A DNA stretch of 64,000 nucleotides from Acidobacteria bacterium Ga0077534 (lineage in GTDB: Bacteria; Acidobacteriota; Blastocatellia; Pyrinomonadales; Pyrinomonadaceae): positions 93,192-157,191 of the forward strand of contig LNEI01000012.1 in NCBI GenBank assembly GCA_001464455.1, written 5' to 3'. The notes under the pieces were generated by a model. The model had not been told where the DNA came from. It worked only from the letters and a program-made list of their open reading frames with translations, and did no database searches. A program made the translations under genes and the position numbers. Shown in pieces: positions 50,975 through 60,415 of the stretch (its first letter is position 1; every line of letters starts with the position of its first letter).

Positions 50975-52204
50975 TTACTTGATTTCTTGGCCTCTAATCG
51001 CAAACGTGAAGTCAAAGATTAAAAACTCTTCCTCGTCAGGTTTCCACGCTTCGCTAAGACCACTCGCAATCTCCCGATCTTTTTTCGCGCTTGCAGCGTC
51101 ACCCATTCTAGCAGCAGCTTCTCCTCGCAAGACATGGGCGGCTTTCCATTTTGGGTGCCTTAGAATAAGCGTTGTCATCTCGTTTCGGGCTTCGGCGAAA
51201 CGACCAACTTGAAACAGGAGGAACCCGTAATTATATCTGCGGGCCGACGACTTGTCGTTTATTTGCATTGCTCGTCGAAGATCATCAAGGGCAAGGTCGT
51301 TTTTGCCAAGTCTATTGTATGCAATTCCCCTATTGTAGTAAGCCTTATCGTTGTTGCGATCCCTTTTGATAGCCTCTGAGTTGTCCGAAATCGCGTTTGT
51401 GAAGTCGCCCTTATCGTGGTGAACCTTAGCGCGGTTGTAGAAATACTCTGATTTCGGATCGATAGATATAGCTGAGGAAAAGCTGAGAATAGCATCCGAC
51501 CACAATTTCTGGTCCTTTTGGATATTTCCGCGATTATTGAATGCAGAAGCATTCGTCGGATCCAGTTTCAGAACGGAATCTAGATCCCGCAATGATGCCT
51601 CATAATTCTTATTACGTCGGTGGATAATCGCCCGATTCAGAAGCGACTGGAAAATCGAGGGATCAAGCTCGATCGCTTTGTTAAAGTCGTTGAGAGCCTG
51701 GTCAAGCTTACCCATAAAAAGGTAAGAGGTGCCGCGTCCATGAAGAAATCGCGGATTATTAGGCTCAAGTTCAATAGCCTTTGTGAACTCTTCTACGCTC
51801 GTTTGGTTCTCGTTTTTGGCCTTGAACGCATGGCCTTTCAATTGAAATGCCATTGCCAGAAAGTACTTTGCGTCCGGTGCTGACTTTGACAATTCTACGG
51901 CTTTGTCCGCATCCTCCAACGCTTCGCTCAGTCGATTTAGAGCTACTAAGGCTAAACCGCGATTGATATAGCCAATAGCCAAATTCGGCAAAAGTATTAC
52001 TACTTGAGAAAATTTCTGTACTGCTTGCTCGGAATCGCCCCTGAGCAGGTGGGCGTTGCCGGCGTTGATTAACTCCTGAGCCTTCAGGCGCTCATCATGA
52101 GTTTGCGCCTGAATCGATATGGTGGCAAAGAGAACAAGGCCGACTAAAACCGCTACGGTACTGCGAAATCGAATAGTCAAGACTTTCGGGGCGACAAATC
52201 TCAT
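50975..52204 (-). CDS. Secreted TPR-repeat protein
   Basis: A 409-residue protein. MRFVAPKVLTIRFRSTVAVL with VGLVLFATISIQAQ is a long signal sequence, so it is probably periplasmic. Nearly all the rest is TPR units, eight or nine of them, ending in acidic -DP- turns: KAIELDPSIFQSLLNRAIIH, VLKLDPTNASAFNNRGNIQK, AISIDPKSEYFYNRAKVHHD, DLRRAMQINDKSSARRYNYG. It should act as a protein-binding scaffold. The stop codon touches the mtnP start. Function beyond binding unknown. Confidence 0.85.
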   Translation of the reverse strand: MRFVAPKVLTIRFRSTVAVLVGLVLFATISIQAQTHDERLKAQELINAGNAHLLRGDSEQAVQKFSQVVILLPNLAIGYINRGLALVALNRLSEALEDADKAVELSKSAPDAKYFLAMAFQLKGHAFKAKNENQTSVEEFTKAIELEPNNPRFLHGRGTSYLFMGKLDQALNDFNKAIELDPSIFQSLLNRAIIHRRNKNYEASLRDLDSVLKLDPTNASAFNNRGNIQKDQKLWSDAILSFSSAISIDPKSEYFYNRAKVHHDKGDFTNAISDNSEAIKRDRNNDKAYYNRGIAYNRLGKNDLALDDLRRAMQINDKSSARRYNYGFLLFQVGRFAEARNEMTTLILRHPKWKAAHVLRGEAAARMGDAASAKKDREIASGLSEAWKPDEEEFLIFDFTFAIRGQEIK

Positions 52205-52277
52205 TATAAACGAAAACGACTAGTCTATTTTGCTGCCACCAGTTTCCACATAAATCGCGAGCCACCGGAGATCTAAT

Positions 52278-53720
52278 CTACTTCTTCGGCTCGGCCTTCT
52301 TCGTATCTGCCGGTGGAGCGGGTGGCGGGCCGTCGGCTCCGGGGCCGTCGGGGCCGGCTCCTGGAGGCGGCTGCATCATTTGCTGCTGACGCTGCTGCAT
52401 CTGCTGCATTTGCTCCTCGGTCGGTTCAGGAACGTCGAAATCGGCCGGAACCTGGATGTTGTTTCTCGCAACGATCTCGTCGAGAAGTTTCTTTTCCTTT
52501 TCTTCCTCGAGCTTTGCCCTTGCGTGGTCCTTGACAGGGGTGTCGCGGCCCATCGGGTTCTTAGGGTCTTTAATGGCGGTCGAGATCAGGATGTGGCGAA
52601 CGTCGTAGGTTTCCTCGGTCGCTCCGCCTTTCTTTTCGAGAGCCCGCTCAAGCTTTACGATGTGGAAACCGAAATCCGTCGGAACTAGCTCCGGTGCAAC
52701 CTGACCCGGCTGAAGAGCGAGAGCGGCGGCCTCAAACGGGGCGACCATCCGGCCTTTCGGTACGTCTTTATAAATTCCGCCCTGCGGCGTTCCATCAGGG
52801 CCTTTGTTGCCCGGATCTTCAGAGAATTCATTGGCAAGTGCCGCAAAATCTTCGCCGGCTTTCGCGCGGTCAAGGATGCCCTGAGCCTTTGCTCGCTTTT
52901 GTTCAGGATCGATATCAGGATTGGCTTTGATGTAAGCCTCGACCTCAGCATCGGTGACTTCCATTTCTTTGGCGACCTTTTCTGAATACTCGCGAGCAAG
53001 GAACTGCGCCTGCTGGAGTTTCACCTGAAGGTTGATCTTGTCGATGAACGTCTTATCGAGTTCACCGGCTGCAGCACGACGAGCGTACTCGGCATTGTAG
53101 ATCCGCATCTTGGCGAAGACGTCGCGTGCCTGATTCTTTTCTTCGTCCGAAATCTCGCGGTTCATTTCAGGATTCCCTTTTTTCATCAACTCGATCTTGG
53201 CGTTGAGAAAATCCTGAAACTCCTGCTCGTGGGTACGTGGGTCAACGGCCGGGCCAAACATGCTCGGAGCGGCCTTCGGCTGGTTGTCTTCTTCCCAGTA
53301 TGCTTTGACCTGATCTTCGGTAATGAAGCCAAACGCGGGCATCGGGCCCTTGTCTTTGTTCACTTCACGGTCATAGTTGACGGCGGTGATCTCGGCCTTG
53401 ATGTTCTCGAGTTCCTGTTTGCCGATCGGGTCGGTTCCGATGCCCTGACGCTGGGCTTCGCTTGCGAATGCAAGTAGCTGTTTAAGGCTCTCGAGCTGAG
53501 TCTTTTTCATCTCGGGATCGTCTTTGAGCCTTTTTAGGATCGCCGGATTGTTCTTTGCCACCTCAGCAAGAAGCATTTCGATTTCTTCTTTTTTGATCGA
53601 GTTGAAAGACTGAGCACTGACGTTTCCGCCGACCTTGCTCTTCCAAACGACCAACCCGGCACCAATCGCCAAAATGACGACTAACAAAACTATACCTTTA
53701 GTTAAATTACTCAAAGCCAA
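52278..53720 (-). CDS. PpiC/SurA-type peptidyl-prolyl isomerase, membrane-anchored
   Basis: A 480-residue protein. A single N-terminal anchor (GIVLLVVILAIGAGLVVW) is followed by a SurA-N/PpiD-like helical chaperone region (about 40-250). The parvulin domain lies at about 255-385: FAALANEFSEDPGNKGPDGT, PQGGIYKDVPKGRMVAPFEA, DFGFHIVKLERALE. After a parvulin-like second segment (YDVRHILIST) the tail is disordered: Glu/Lys-rich, then Gln/Met-rich (QQMQQRQQQMMQ) and Pro/Gly-rich. It should fold exported proteins in the periplasm. Single gene, divergent from the antiporter. Confidence 0.88.
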   Translation of the reverse strand: MALSNLTKGIVLLVVILAIGAGLVVWKSKVGGNVSAQSFNSIKKEEIEMLLAEVAKNNPAILKRLKDDPEMKKTQLESLKQLLAFASEAQRQGIGTDPIGKQELENIKAEITAVNYDREVNKDKGPMPAFGFITEDQVKAYWEEDNQPKAAPSMFGPAVDPRTHEQEFQDFLNAKIELMKKGNPEMNREISDEEKNQARDVFAKMRIYNAEYARRAAAGELDKTFIDKINLQVKLQQAQFLAREYSEKVAKEMEVTDAEVEAYIKANPDIDPEQKRAKAQGILDRAKAGEDFAALANEFSEDPGNKGPDGTPQGGIYKDVPKGRMVAPFEAAALALQPGQVAPELVPTDFGFHIVKLERALEKKGGATEETYDVRHILISTAIKDPKNPMGRDTPVKDHARAKLEEEKEKKLLDEIVARNNIQVPADFDVPEPTEEQMQQMQQRQQQMMQPPPGAGPDGPGADGPPPAPPADTKKAEPKK

Positions 53721-53926
53721 ATCCTCACTACGTCTAATCTAAATAAGCAAACCGACATCATACCAAAGAACCAACAATTTCAACTAACACAAACCCCGCC
53801 TTTAGTACGATTAATGGACGAGAATATCGGGGCGGTACATTGGTTTGTTACGATGGTGCGGTGTTTCGCAGCGTTGGCTTGCGGCGGTTCTGAGACTCGG
53901 GCGTTCACGTGTATATTTATTGCTAA

Positions 53927-56341
53927 ATGACAGTTGAGACTTTTCCCGTATTTTTCGCGGCCGGAGCTATACCCCAGTACATGACCGAGGCCGTCGCTCT
54001 TATCGTAGCGGCGGCGGCTATTGCTTACATTTGTTTTCGACTGAAGTTGGTGCCGATCGTTGGGTTTTTGGTCGCGGGCGTGCTGATCGGCCCGAATGCT
54101 CTCGGCCTTGTGAAGGATCAGGCATTGGTCGATGCGACCGCAGAGATCGGCGTTATCCTGCTGCTTTTTACGATCGGGATCGAGTTTAGCCTCGAGAAAC
54201 TGGCTCGCATTCAGCGGCTGATCTTTGGCGGCGGCATCTTGCAGGTCGGGTTATCGATCGCTCTGACGGCAGCGGTTTTGCTGTTTTTTGGTGTTGACTG
54301 GAAGACCGGCGTTTTCACTGGAATGCTGGTCGCTCTCAGTTCGACCGCGATCGTACTCAAGCTGCTCGCTGACAAGAGCGAGACTAACTCGGAGCCCGGA
54401 CAGGTTGGGCTCGGGCTATTGATCTTTCAGGATCTCGCAATTGTCGTCATGGTCCTTCTGGTTCCGGTGCTGGCCGGTACGGGCGGTGACGGGGCTGCGG
54501 GCCTTGGGTTCGCCCTGGCAAAGGCGGTTGGTATCATCCTGCTCGTCCTCGTCGTTGCTCGCCGGATAATGCCAAAGATCCTAGAGATGGTCGCCAAGAC
54601 CTGTTCGCCGGAGCTTTTCTTACTGTCGATCGTCGCCATTTGTTTTGGTACGGCGTATCTAACAAGCCTTGCCGGCGTTAGCCTTTCGCTCGGAGCTTTT
54701 CTGGCCGGCCTGATGGTCAGCGAAAGCAGCTACTCGCATCACGCACTCAGTGAAACTCTGCCCCTGCAGATATTGTTCTCCGCGACGTTCTTTGTTTCAG
54801 TTGGAATGCTGCTCGATGTCAGTTATCTGATGAACAATCTCCCAATAATCTTCGCGGCCATCGCCGTCGTGCTTACGATCAAGATCATTACGACCGGCTT
54901 GTCGGTGAGGGCTCTGGGATATAAGACTCCTGTCGCCGCCGCTTCTGCGTTGATGCTTGCGCAGATAGGTGAGTTCTCGTTCGTTCTCGAAAGAGCGGGC
55001 CGAGAAGTGGGCCTCTTTCCGCTGGGAATGGGGACCGCGGGTTCGCAGACCTTTATCGCGACAACGGTGGTTCTGATGGTTTTCACGCCGCTGCTGATGA
55101 ACTTCGGCTCCGGGCTGTCGGCAAAGATCGTACGAAAACGCGCGATCGCTGGTATGCCGGAAAGTGCCGCGGAAATGGCAGAGCCGCTTGGGCTCGAAGA
55201 TCATGTGATAGTCGCCGGGTATGGCAAGGCGGCACATTGGTTGGTCCGGGTTCTCGCCGGTTCGGGTATTCCGTACGTCATCACAACGCTTAGCCCGGAC
55301 AGTGCGAATGAGGCCGAAAATGCCGGACTGCCCGTGGTCCGAGGCGACGCGACGAAACCGTTTCTGCTTAACCATGTCGGCATCGATAACGCCAAAATGC
55401 TCGTTATCCCGGACGATGATCCCGGAACGGCGCATCGGATCACCGCCGTTGCGCGTTCGCTCAATCCGACTATGCGGATCGTCGTGAGAACGCGTTAAAC
55501 ATCCGAGGTCGACGGGCTCGCCGCCGCCGGAGCCGACGCGGTCATTGCTGAGGAACTAGAATCGGTTGTGCAGATCTTCGGGGATGTGCTGCGAGATTAT
55601 CGGATCCCTGCCGAGGAGATCGAAGCTCACGAGGAAATGGCCCGAAAGAATGGCTACTCGGCGTTCTTAGATCTTAATGCGGACACGTCGATCTTTAAGT
55701 GCGAAACTGATCAGGAATGCCTCGATACGCGTACAGTGAAGGTCCGTGATGACGCTCCCGTAGCCGGCAAAGCGATCGCCGCCCTTTCGCTTATGAATAT
55801 GGGCCTGACCGTGCGAAGCGTGGTGCGCGGCTCGATCGTATTTGATCCGCCGCCTGCGGAAATGGTATTGGTGCCGGGTGACGAACTCGTCATCGCGGGC
55901 GAAACCAGTTCCTTCGCCCGCAGTGCAGCGTTTTTCAGAACCGCAAGCGATTCGATAATTTCACCAGCGATCCGGCGTTCTCCCGTTACCCAACCTGACA
56001 GCCGAGATGTCGAGAACGCGATCGCCTTCAAGGCTGAGACCGGCATTGATACGGAAACGAGGATTGATTACTTGCCAAAGGCAGATGCCGCGATCTGCTC
56101 ACATCTCGATCAGATCAGGCCGGTCTATCCGAGTGCCTCGGGATGTGAGGAGTGTCTGCGAACGGGCGATAAATGGCTGCACTTGCGGCTATGCCTGAGC
56201 TGCGGGCACGTAGGCTGTTGCGATTCGTCTAAGAACAAGCACGCAACATCCCACTTTCACAAAACCGACCATGCCGTGATGCGGTCGCTTGAGGCCTTTG
56301 AAGATTGGGCTTGGTGTTTTAAGGACGAGGAATATATTTGA
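53927..56341 (+). pseudogene. CPA2 cation:proton antiporter with RCK domain and UBP zinc finger, interrupted by one in-frame stop
   Basis: One 804-codon frame, broken only by TAA at 55496-55498. The front (1-523) is a KefB/CPA2 antiporter with 12-13 helices, including VGFLVAGVLIGPNALGLV, ALSSTAIVLKLLADKSETNS and LSLGAFLAGLMVSESSYSHH, then an RCK-N domain ending RIVVRTR. The family normally reads VRTRY; the stop falls exactly on that Tyr codon (TAA for TAT or TAC). The frame then continues (TSEVDGLAAAGADAVIAEEL) through RCK-C. It ends with a UBP-type zinc finger (about 720-804): CSHLDQIR, CEECLRTGDKW, CLSCGHVGCCDSS, HATSHFHKTDHAV. A GTG at 55568 could restart the C-terminal part. A sequencing error, readthrough or a true nonsense mutation are all possible. 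Confidence 0.85.
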
Positions 56342-56352
56342 CGGTACGCCAA

Positions 56353-56421
56353 ACGGTAGAGACGCCGAGACATACGCAGAAAGTGCGGAGATATCTTCGA
56401 TGTATCAGCGTCTCTTACGGT
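56353..56421. repeat. Degenerate inverted-repeat element between convergent genes
   Basis: AGAGACGC (56358-56365) mirrors GCGTCTCT (56408-56415). The first arm continues as a GAGACGCCGAGACATACGCA word, close to the CAGAGACGCCAAGACGCAGAG-type word at 24001-24028. It occupies most of the 87-bp gap after the antiporter. Confidence 0.6.
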
Positions 56422-56428
56422 TAAGTTA

Positions 56429-57535
56429 CTATTCCCCTGAAACAGCAGATTTAACGACTTCACGGAGCCTTTTGGCGGATGTCGTGTTTGGTTCGAGTTC
56501 GACGTCTTCGACGTTGCCGCGGACTTTTTTGCCGAAAACTCCGTTCCAGGACGGAATCGCAACGGTTACGTTGCCATAAGCTTTTACCTGGCAGGCGAGG
56601 CGAAGGAAAGGTTTCTCGCCTTCGGGCTGGTTGTAGCCGAAGACCTTCATCGCACGTTTTTCGCGACGGCTAACTTCGCTCAGTTTTTCCTCGCCTGCGA
56701 GCACGCCGACCCAGCAAGTTCCGCACGAGGCCGAAGTGCATTCGACCGGTATCGGGCCTTCCCAGCAGCGGTCGTCCTTCTCCTGCCAGTTCTGGGATCG
56801 GTCGAGCCCCGAGGCGTGGGTGACCTGCTGATCATTCAACACGGGGAACTTGCCGCTGTAGTTATTTGCTAAAAATTCGAGCGAAAATTTCTTATCGACC
56901 GTCTTGAGGAAACCGAAAAATCCTTGCGAATCATCTTTCGCACGCTCAGCGACAATCGTGTCCGGCGACTTTTTCATCAACCCAGTAGGCTCGATTATCT
57001 TGCCTTCGGCCGCCTTAAAGGCTTCGAGGCCGACCTGATTTAGCGTTGCCAGACCGACAGCGGCGATGGCATTGGTGAGTTTTCGCTCGACCTTAAGCTT
57101 TTCGGCCGCAAGCAGTCCAACTTCTTTTATCACATCAACGAGGCCGCAATCGGGATTGCATCCGTCAGCGTCGGCCGCGGACTTTCTGGTAGAGCCGTTC
57201 TTGGTCATCACCAAAGCGTCGGGTGGTTCTGACTCGGCCATTTTTTCGATCACGCACTTCACTTTCGCCCAATAACGATGCCCGTAAAGAAAGTGATGCG
57301 AACGATCGATCTGGGCGGCAATCTCGAAATCGCCCTGCAAGGCCAGCCCGCGGATCAGTTCGCCGCGGTCTTCAAACTTTGCAGCATACTGCTGCAACTC
57401 AAGCGGGAAAAAGCGAAACCATATCTGCAAAGCGTTCTTGTCCACGTCATGAACACACGGCAGGATCTCATCAACAGCAGCGAGCCATTCGGCTTCAGAA
57501 AACTTTGCAAGGTGTTCGGTCAATAAGTTACTCAT
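56429..57535 (-). CDS. Protein with C-terminal 2Fe-2S ferredoxin domain
   Basis: A 368-residue soluble protein. The first ~240 residues are helical and unassigned (LLTEHLAKFSEAEWLAAVDE, LQIWFRFFPLELQQYAAKFE, with CNPDCG at about 126). About 240-345 is a ferredoxin domain: CTSASCGTC gives CX5CX2C, and the fourth Cys is in FLRLACQVKAYGNVTVAIPS. The CX5C spacing fits plant-type or vertebrate-type [2Fe-2S] clusters. An electron-transfer role is likely, with the N-terminal region possibly binding a partner or a small molecule. It is convergent with the antiporter. The 344 bp upstream (57536-57879) hold no gene, only the leader of the next gene. Confidence 0.8.
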   Translation of the reverse strand: MSNLLTEHLAKFSEAEWLAAVDEILPCVHDVDKNALQIWFRFFPLELQQYAAKFEDRGELIRGLALQGDFEIAAQIDRSHHFLYGHRYWAKVKCVIEKMAESEPPDALVMTKNGSTRKSAADADGCNPDCGLVDVIKEVGLLAAEKLKVERKLTNAIAAVGLATLNQVGLEAFKAAEGKIIEPTGLMKKSPDTIVAERAKDDSQGFFGFLKTVDKKFSLEFLANNYSGKFPVLNDQQVTHASGLDRSQNWQEKDDRCWEGPIPVECTSASCGTCWVGVLAGEEKLSEVSRREKRAMKVFGYNQPEGEKPFLRLACQVKAYGNVTVAIPSWNGVFGKKVRGNVEDVELEPNTTSAKRLREVVKSAVSGE

Positions 57536-57801
57536 AAATTTCCAAAAACAATGAGTAAAGCAAAAAATCGATCACGTATCAACCGCCACACCCATCCATC
57601 TTGCTTGCCGTTAGTCGTACTGGCTATATAAGTCCAACTGGATATTGCGTTTAGCGAGAATTGCGAGCGACGCTGCTTTAATTTTGGCCTGCGTCAGCAA
57701 TCATCCGAAAATTTTTTTGGCGTGGTTTTCTTCACTTTGTCGCATACACCAATGAGACCCCAAATCAACGGCCTGGAGACCTTGGATCGATACCCCTGGG
57801 C

Positions 57802-57845
57802 GATCGAACCTAGACTCGACCGACGCCGATGAAGGCGGTTCGATC
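57802..57845 (+). promoter_or_regulatory. Stem-loop in the leader of a secreted-protein gene
   Basis: GATCGAACC (57802-57810) and GGTTCGATC (57837-57845) are exact complements, and GCC...GGC pair inside. The hairpin ends 34 nt before the ATG, upstream of a clean Shine-Dalgarno (TAGGAG). No T-tract follows, so it is not a normal terminator. It may stabilise the mRNA or control its translation. Function unknown. Confidence 0.45.
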
Positions 57846-57879
57846 TAAGAAGAAAATCTAAAAAGTTAGGAGAAAAATC

Positions 57880-58347
57880 ATGAGAATCAAATTTACCCCC
57901 TTGTTGATCGCGACCCTTTTGCTAAGCATGATTCCCGTCAGTGCTAACCCGATCGCCGCATCCCGCGACAATACATTTACTTTCAGCGGGCCCTTTGGCC
58001 TAGTGAACCCATGCAATGGTGAGTTGGCCACGGGCAACATCGATATCCGCATCGTGGTGACAACTGCTGTCACAGGTAATGGCGACGTAAAAGTAAACGT
58101 CCATCACACGTCGCACGGCGTACTTTTCGGGAATCTAGGCAATGAATATCAGGTCAGCCGTCATGCCAAGGGCCAATTCGACGCGGTCTCAGATTCGTAT
58201 GTCATTCCCTGGACGGGCCAGTTCATTGGCAAAGGAGACGCTCCTAATTTCTCTGCCGATGCGACTCTCCGCGTCTCCGTCAATGCAGACAACGAACCCG
58301 TTGGAAGCCAGGGATTGACCCCAGTGAGCAGAACCTGCAACGACTAG
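57880..58347 (+). CDS. Small secreted protein of unknown function
   Basis: A 155-residue protein with signal peptide MRIKFTPLLIATLLLSMIPV cut near SANP. The mature part is beta-rich (DNTFTFSGPFGLVNPCNGEL, IDIRIVVTTAVTGNGDVKVN, ADATLRVSVNADNEPV) with two Cys residues (NPCNG and RTCND) that could form a disulfide. No domain recognised. The strong ribosome site (TTAGGAG), long structured leader and a good terminator suggest a monocistronic, well-expressed gene. Confidence 0.82.
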   Translation: MRIKFTPLLIATLLLSMIPVSANPIAASRDNTFTFSGPFGLVNPCNGELATGNIDIRIVVTTAVTGNGDVKVNVHHTSHGVLFGNLGNEYQVSRHAKGQFDAVSDSYVIPWTGQFIGKGDAPNFSADATLRVSVNADNEPVGSQGLTPVSRTCND

Positions 58348-58371
58348 TTGCGAGATGAATATTCAATTATG

Positions 58372-58400
58372 AGCGGCCCCTGTCCAGGTGGTCGCTTTTT
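58372..58400 (+). terminator. Intrinsic terminator after the small secreted-protein gene
   Basis: GCGGCC pairs with GGTCGC (one wobble), an inner CCT pairs with AGG, and TTTTT follows directly. It lies 25 bp after the stop codon. Confidence 0.75.
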
Positions 58401-58447
58401 GCGTTCCGGGATCCACGATGGAAAGAATCGAGACCTCGAATCTCCGG

Positions 58448-60097
58448 TCAGTGGTCACTAAACTTCAATGTGAGTTCACAGCTTTCAGCCGGTATGGTTA
58501 TTAAAAGCGTACCGTCTTCTGATTGTTTTGTCGGGGCAGGCCGAACGCCGTCGGCGGTTGTCACTATGGCTTGCCAGAGCGGGTAGTAGTAGGTGCGAAT
58601 ACGAACTTCGGTAGCCGGGCCGGCGGCGATGGTGAAGCGGCGGTGGTGTGAGGTGACGTTTGAGGAGACGACTTCGCGGCCGTTTGGATCGATTGGGCCG
58701 GTCATTGGTTTGAGGTCTTTTAATTCTGCGGCGCCTACGGGGAGAAAACCGCGGAAGCTAGGGCCGCCGCGTGAGGCTTCGATACGGGCGGCGAATGTCT
58801 CGCGGTCGAGGAAGTCGCTTGAAATGGCAAATTCCCAAACGGAATAGATCGATGCTGCAAACGATATCGCTACTATCGCTAATTGCCATGGGCGTATTGT
58901 CTTTTCGATGATCCGTTTTGCGAACCAAAGCAACGCCATCGCCGCGGGTGGGCATATTACGACCGACACAACCGACAGCCATCGGAACGGGAACTGGATG
59001 TCGGGGAGTTTGGGAATGATCGCCCACAGTGGTCGGCTGAGGTCGGTCGTCATGAAGAGGGCGAAGATCGCGACGGCGATGGCTGCCTTCATTGGCGTTA
59101 GATTGCTGTCCCTGGCTTCAACCGAGGCGGCAAATTCGTCCACGAGCTCTTTACGGCCAAAGATCATGGGCAAGATCAAGACAACCGGAAGAAAAATACC
59201 GACCGTCAGAGCGGCGTTCATACTGCCAAAGTATGTGTTCAGGTTTGTAAGCGAATACGGCGAAAAGAGAAAGTTGTTGCGATAGTCATAGTGCTCAGGC
59301 GTAGCTAACTGTCCGGCCTGTATCCAACTTAGTTCGGTCACGACCTTTACCCAGAAGAACGAACTCAGAAGCAAAGCTACACAGATTCCGGCCGCTGCAA
59401 AGACAAGCGTGCGTTTACGGGTTTGCCAGTCGGTACAGAATAAGGCAAAAAGGCCCAGAGCGAGTGCCCCGACCATCGTCGTCGGAATGTGGGTTAAGAT
59501 CACGAGGCCGAAGCTGAGCCCAAGGCCGATGATCTCGGCAAGCGGCAAACCGTCACGCCGCGAGATACGCTCAACAAAAAGGAACGCGAAGGGCAGAAAT
59601 GACATTGCTGCAAGTTCCGCCAGAAGCGACGCCTGATAGAACTGGGTTAGATGATAAGGAAGTATCGCGAAGATCATCGCGGCGACGAGAGCTGTTCGCG
59701 GAGGAAAACTCTGCCGAGTCCAGAGATAGATCCCAAGCCCGCCGATGATCGACAGCAAAGTGAAAACAACCAACGTCGCCGAATACCAGTCGCCCTTCAA
59801 AGCCCTGCCTGCGGCCAGCGTATAATATAGAAGAGGCGGATAGAACCGAAAACGAGTGTCGCCAAATCCATTATTTGACTCAGCGAGCCAACCGGGAAAG
59901 AGATTCCCGCTAACGATCTCGTCATAGAACGGCTGGGCAAAGCGAAAATGATTATCGAGATCCGCACCGAGCGGTATTCCATTTATATAAGCAGGAAGTA
60001 CGAAGGCGACGCCAACCAATACGATAGTTATCGCTGCGACGATCCCGGACGGTTGTGCGAATGTTGTGATTTTCACAAGAGCTTCAGAATTGTACAT
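58448..60097 (-). CDS. Multi-pass membrane protein, glycosyltransferase-39/PTPS-like type
   Basis: 549 residues from the ATG at 60097 (MYNSEALVKITTFAQPSG). The frame stays open to 60223, but that part overlaps a remnant on the other strand and has no helix. About 10-12 hydrophobic helices follow (IVAAITIVLVGVAFVLPAYI, ATLVVFTLLSIIGGLGIYLW, LAALGLFALF-like stretches). The first external loop has LGADLDNHFRFAQPFYDEIV and RFRFYPPLLYYTLAAGRALK. The acidic GADLDNH in loop 1 is what GT-C glycosyltransferases and 6-pyruvoyl-tetrahydropterin-synthase-related membrane proteins show. The C-terminal ~120 residues are an extracytoplasmic beta domain (IRTYYYPLWQAIVTTADGV). It may transfer or sense a lipid-linked sugar. 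Substrate unknown. Confidence 0.82.
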   Translation of the reverse strand: MYNSEALVKITTFAQPSGIVAAITIVLVGVAFVLPAYINGIPLGADLDNHFRFAQPFYDEIVSGNLFPGWLAESNNGFGDTRFRFYPPLLYYTLAAGRALKGDWYSATLVVFTLLSIIGGLGIYLWTRQSFPPRTALVAAMIFAILPYHLTQFYQASLLAELAAMSFLPFAFLFVERISRRDGLPLAEIIGLGLSFGLVILTHIPTTMVGALALGLFALFCTDWQTRKRTLVFAAAGICVALLLSSFFWVKVVTELSWIQAGQLATPEHYDYRNNFLFSPYSLTNLNTYFGSMNAALTVGIFLPVVLILPMIFGRKELVDEFAASVEARDSNLTPMKAAIAVAIFALFMTTDLSRPLWAIIPKLPDIQFPFRWLSVVSVVICPPAAMALLWFAKRIIEKTIRPWQLAIVAISFAASIYSVWEFAISSDFLDRETFAARIEASRGGPSFRGFLPVGAAELKDLKPMTGPIDPNGREVVSSNVTSHHRRFTIAAGPATEVRIRTYYYPLWQAIVTTADGVRPAPTKQSEDGTLLITIPAESCELTLKFSDH

Positions 60098-60098
60098 C

Positions 60099-60302
60099 GG
60101 TGACGCCGGAGGGCGGAAACTCGTCGCTGCACAAGTCAGCCGTCGGGCATTTCGAGTCGACCATAACGAAAACCTCGACGCAACCTTCGCCGAAGTTGCC
60201 GGCGAACTCGTAAAACAATACATCCCTAGCTACGCTCCAGTACAAGTCGGTGCAGAAGGTGAACGACGAAAGATTACCGTTAAAGAAAATATCGTCGGTT
60301 AG
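60099..60302 (+). pseudogene. Remnant resembling the end of an acidobacterial VWFA-related domain
   Basis: The frame reads GDAGGRKLVAAQVSRRAFRV, then NENLDATFAEVAGELVKQYI, PSYAPVQV and GERRKITVKENIVG. This parallels the end of VWFA-related domains common in Acidobacteriota (GGRAF...L...F..IA.EL..QY.LGY.P......R.I.V.). No N-terminal domain or MIDAS motif is present upstream, because the divergent membrane-protein gene occupies that DNA. It therefore looks like a leftover 3' fragment. The match is by pattern only. Confidence 0.45.
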
Positions 60303-60415
60303 GTCGTGCGGGCTAAGAGGGAGGTTGTCTATTAGAAAAAGAAGCTGATACGGGGCGTAACTCGATGACAGCGGAGATCGATCCGGTCGGACCTCCTAAA
60401 ATTCGCCGACTGGGC

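Noticed and set aside
57800..57846. tRNA T-arm (GGTTCGATC)
   Set aside because: The complementary sequence forms one simple stem; no acceptor, D-arm or anticodon arm can be built around it.
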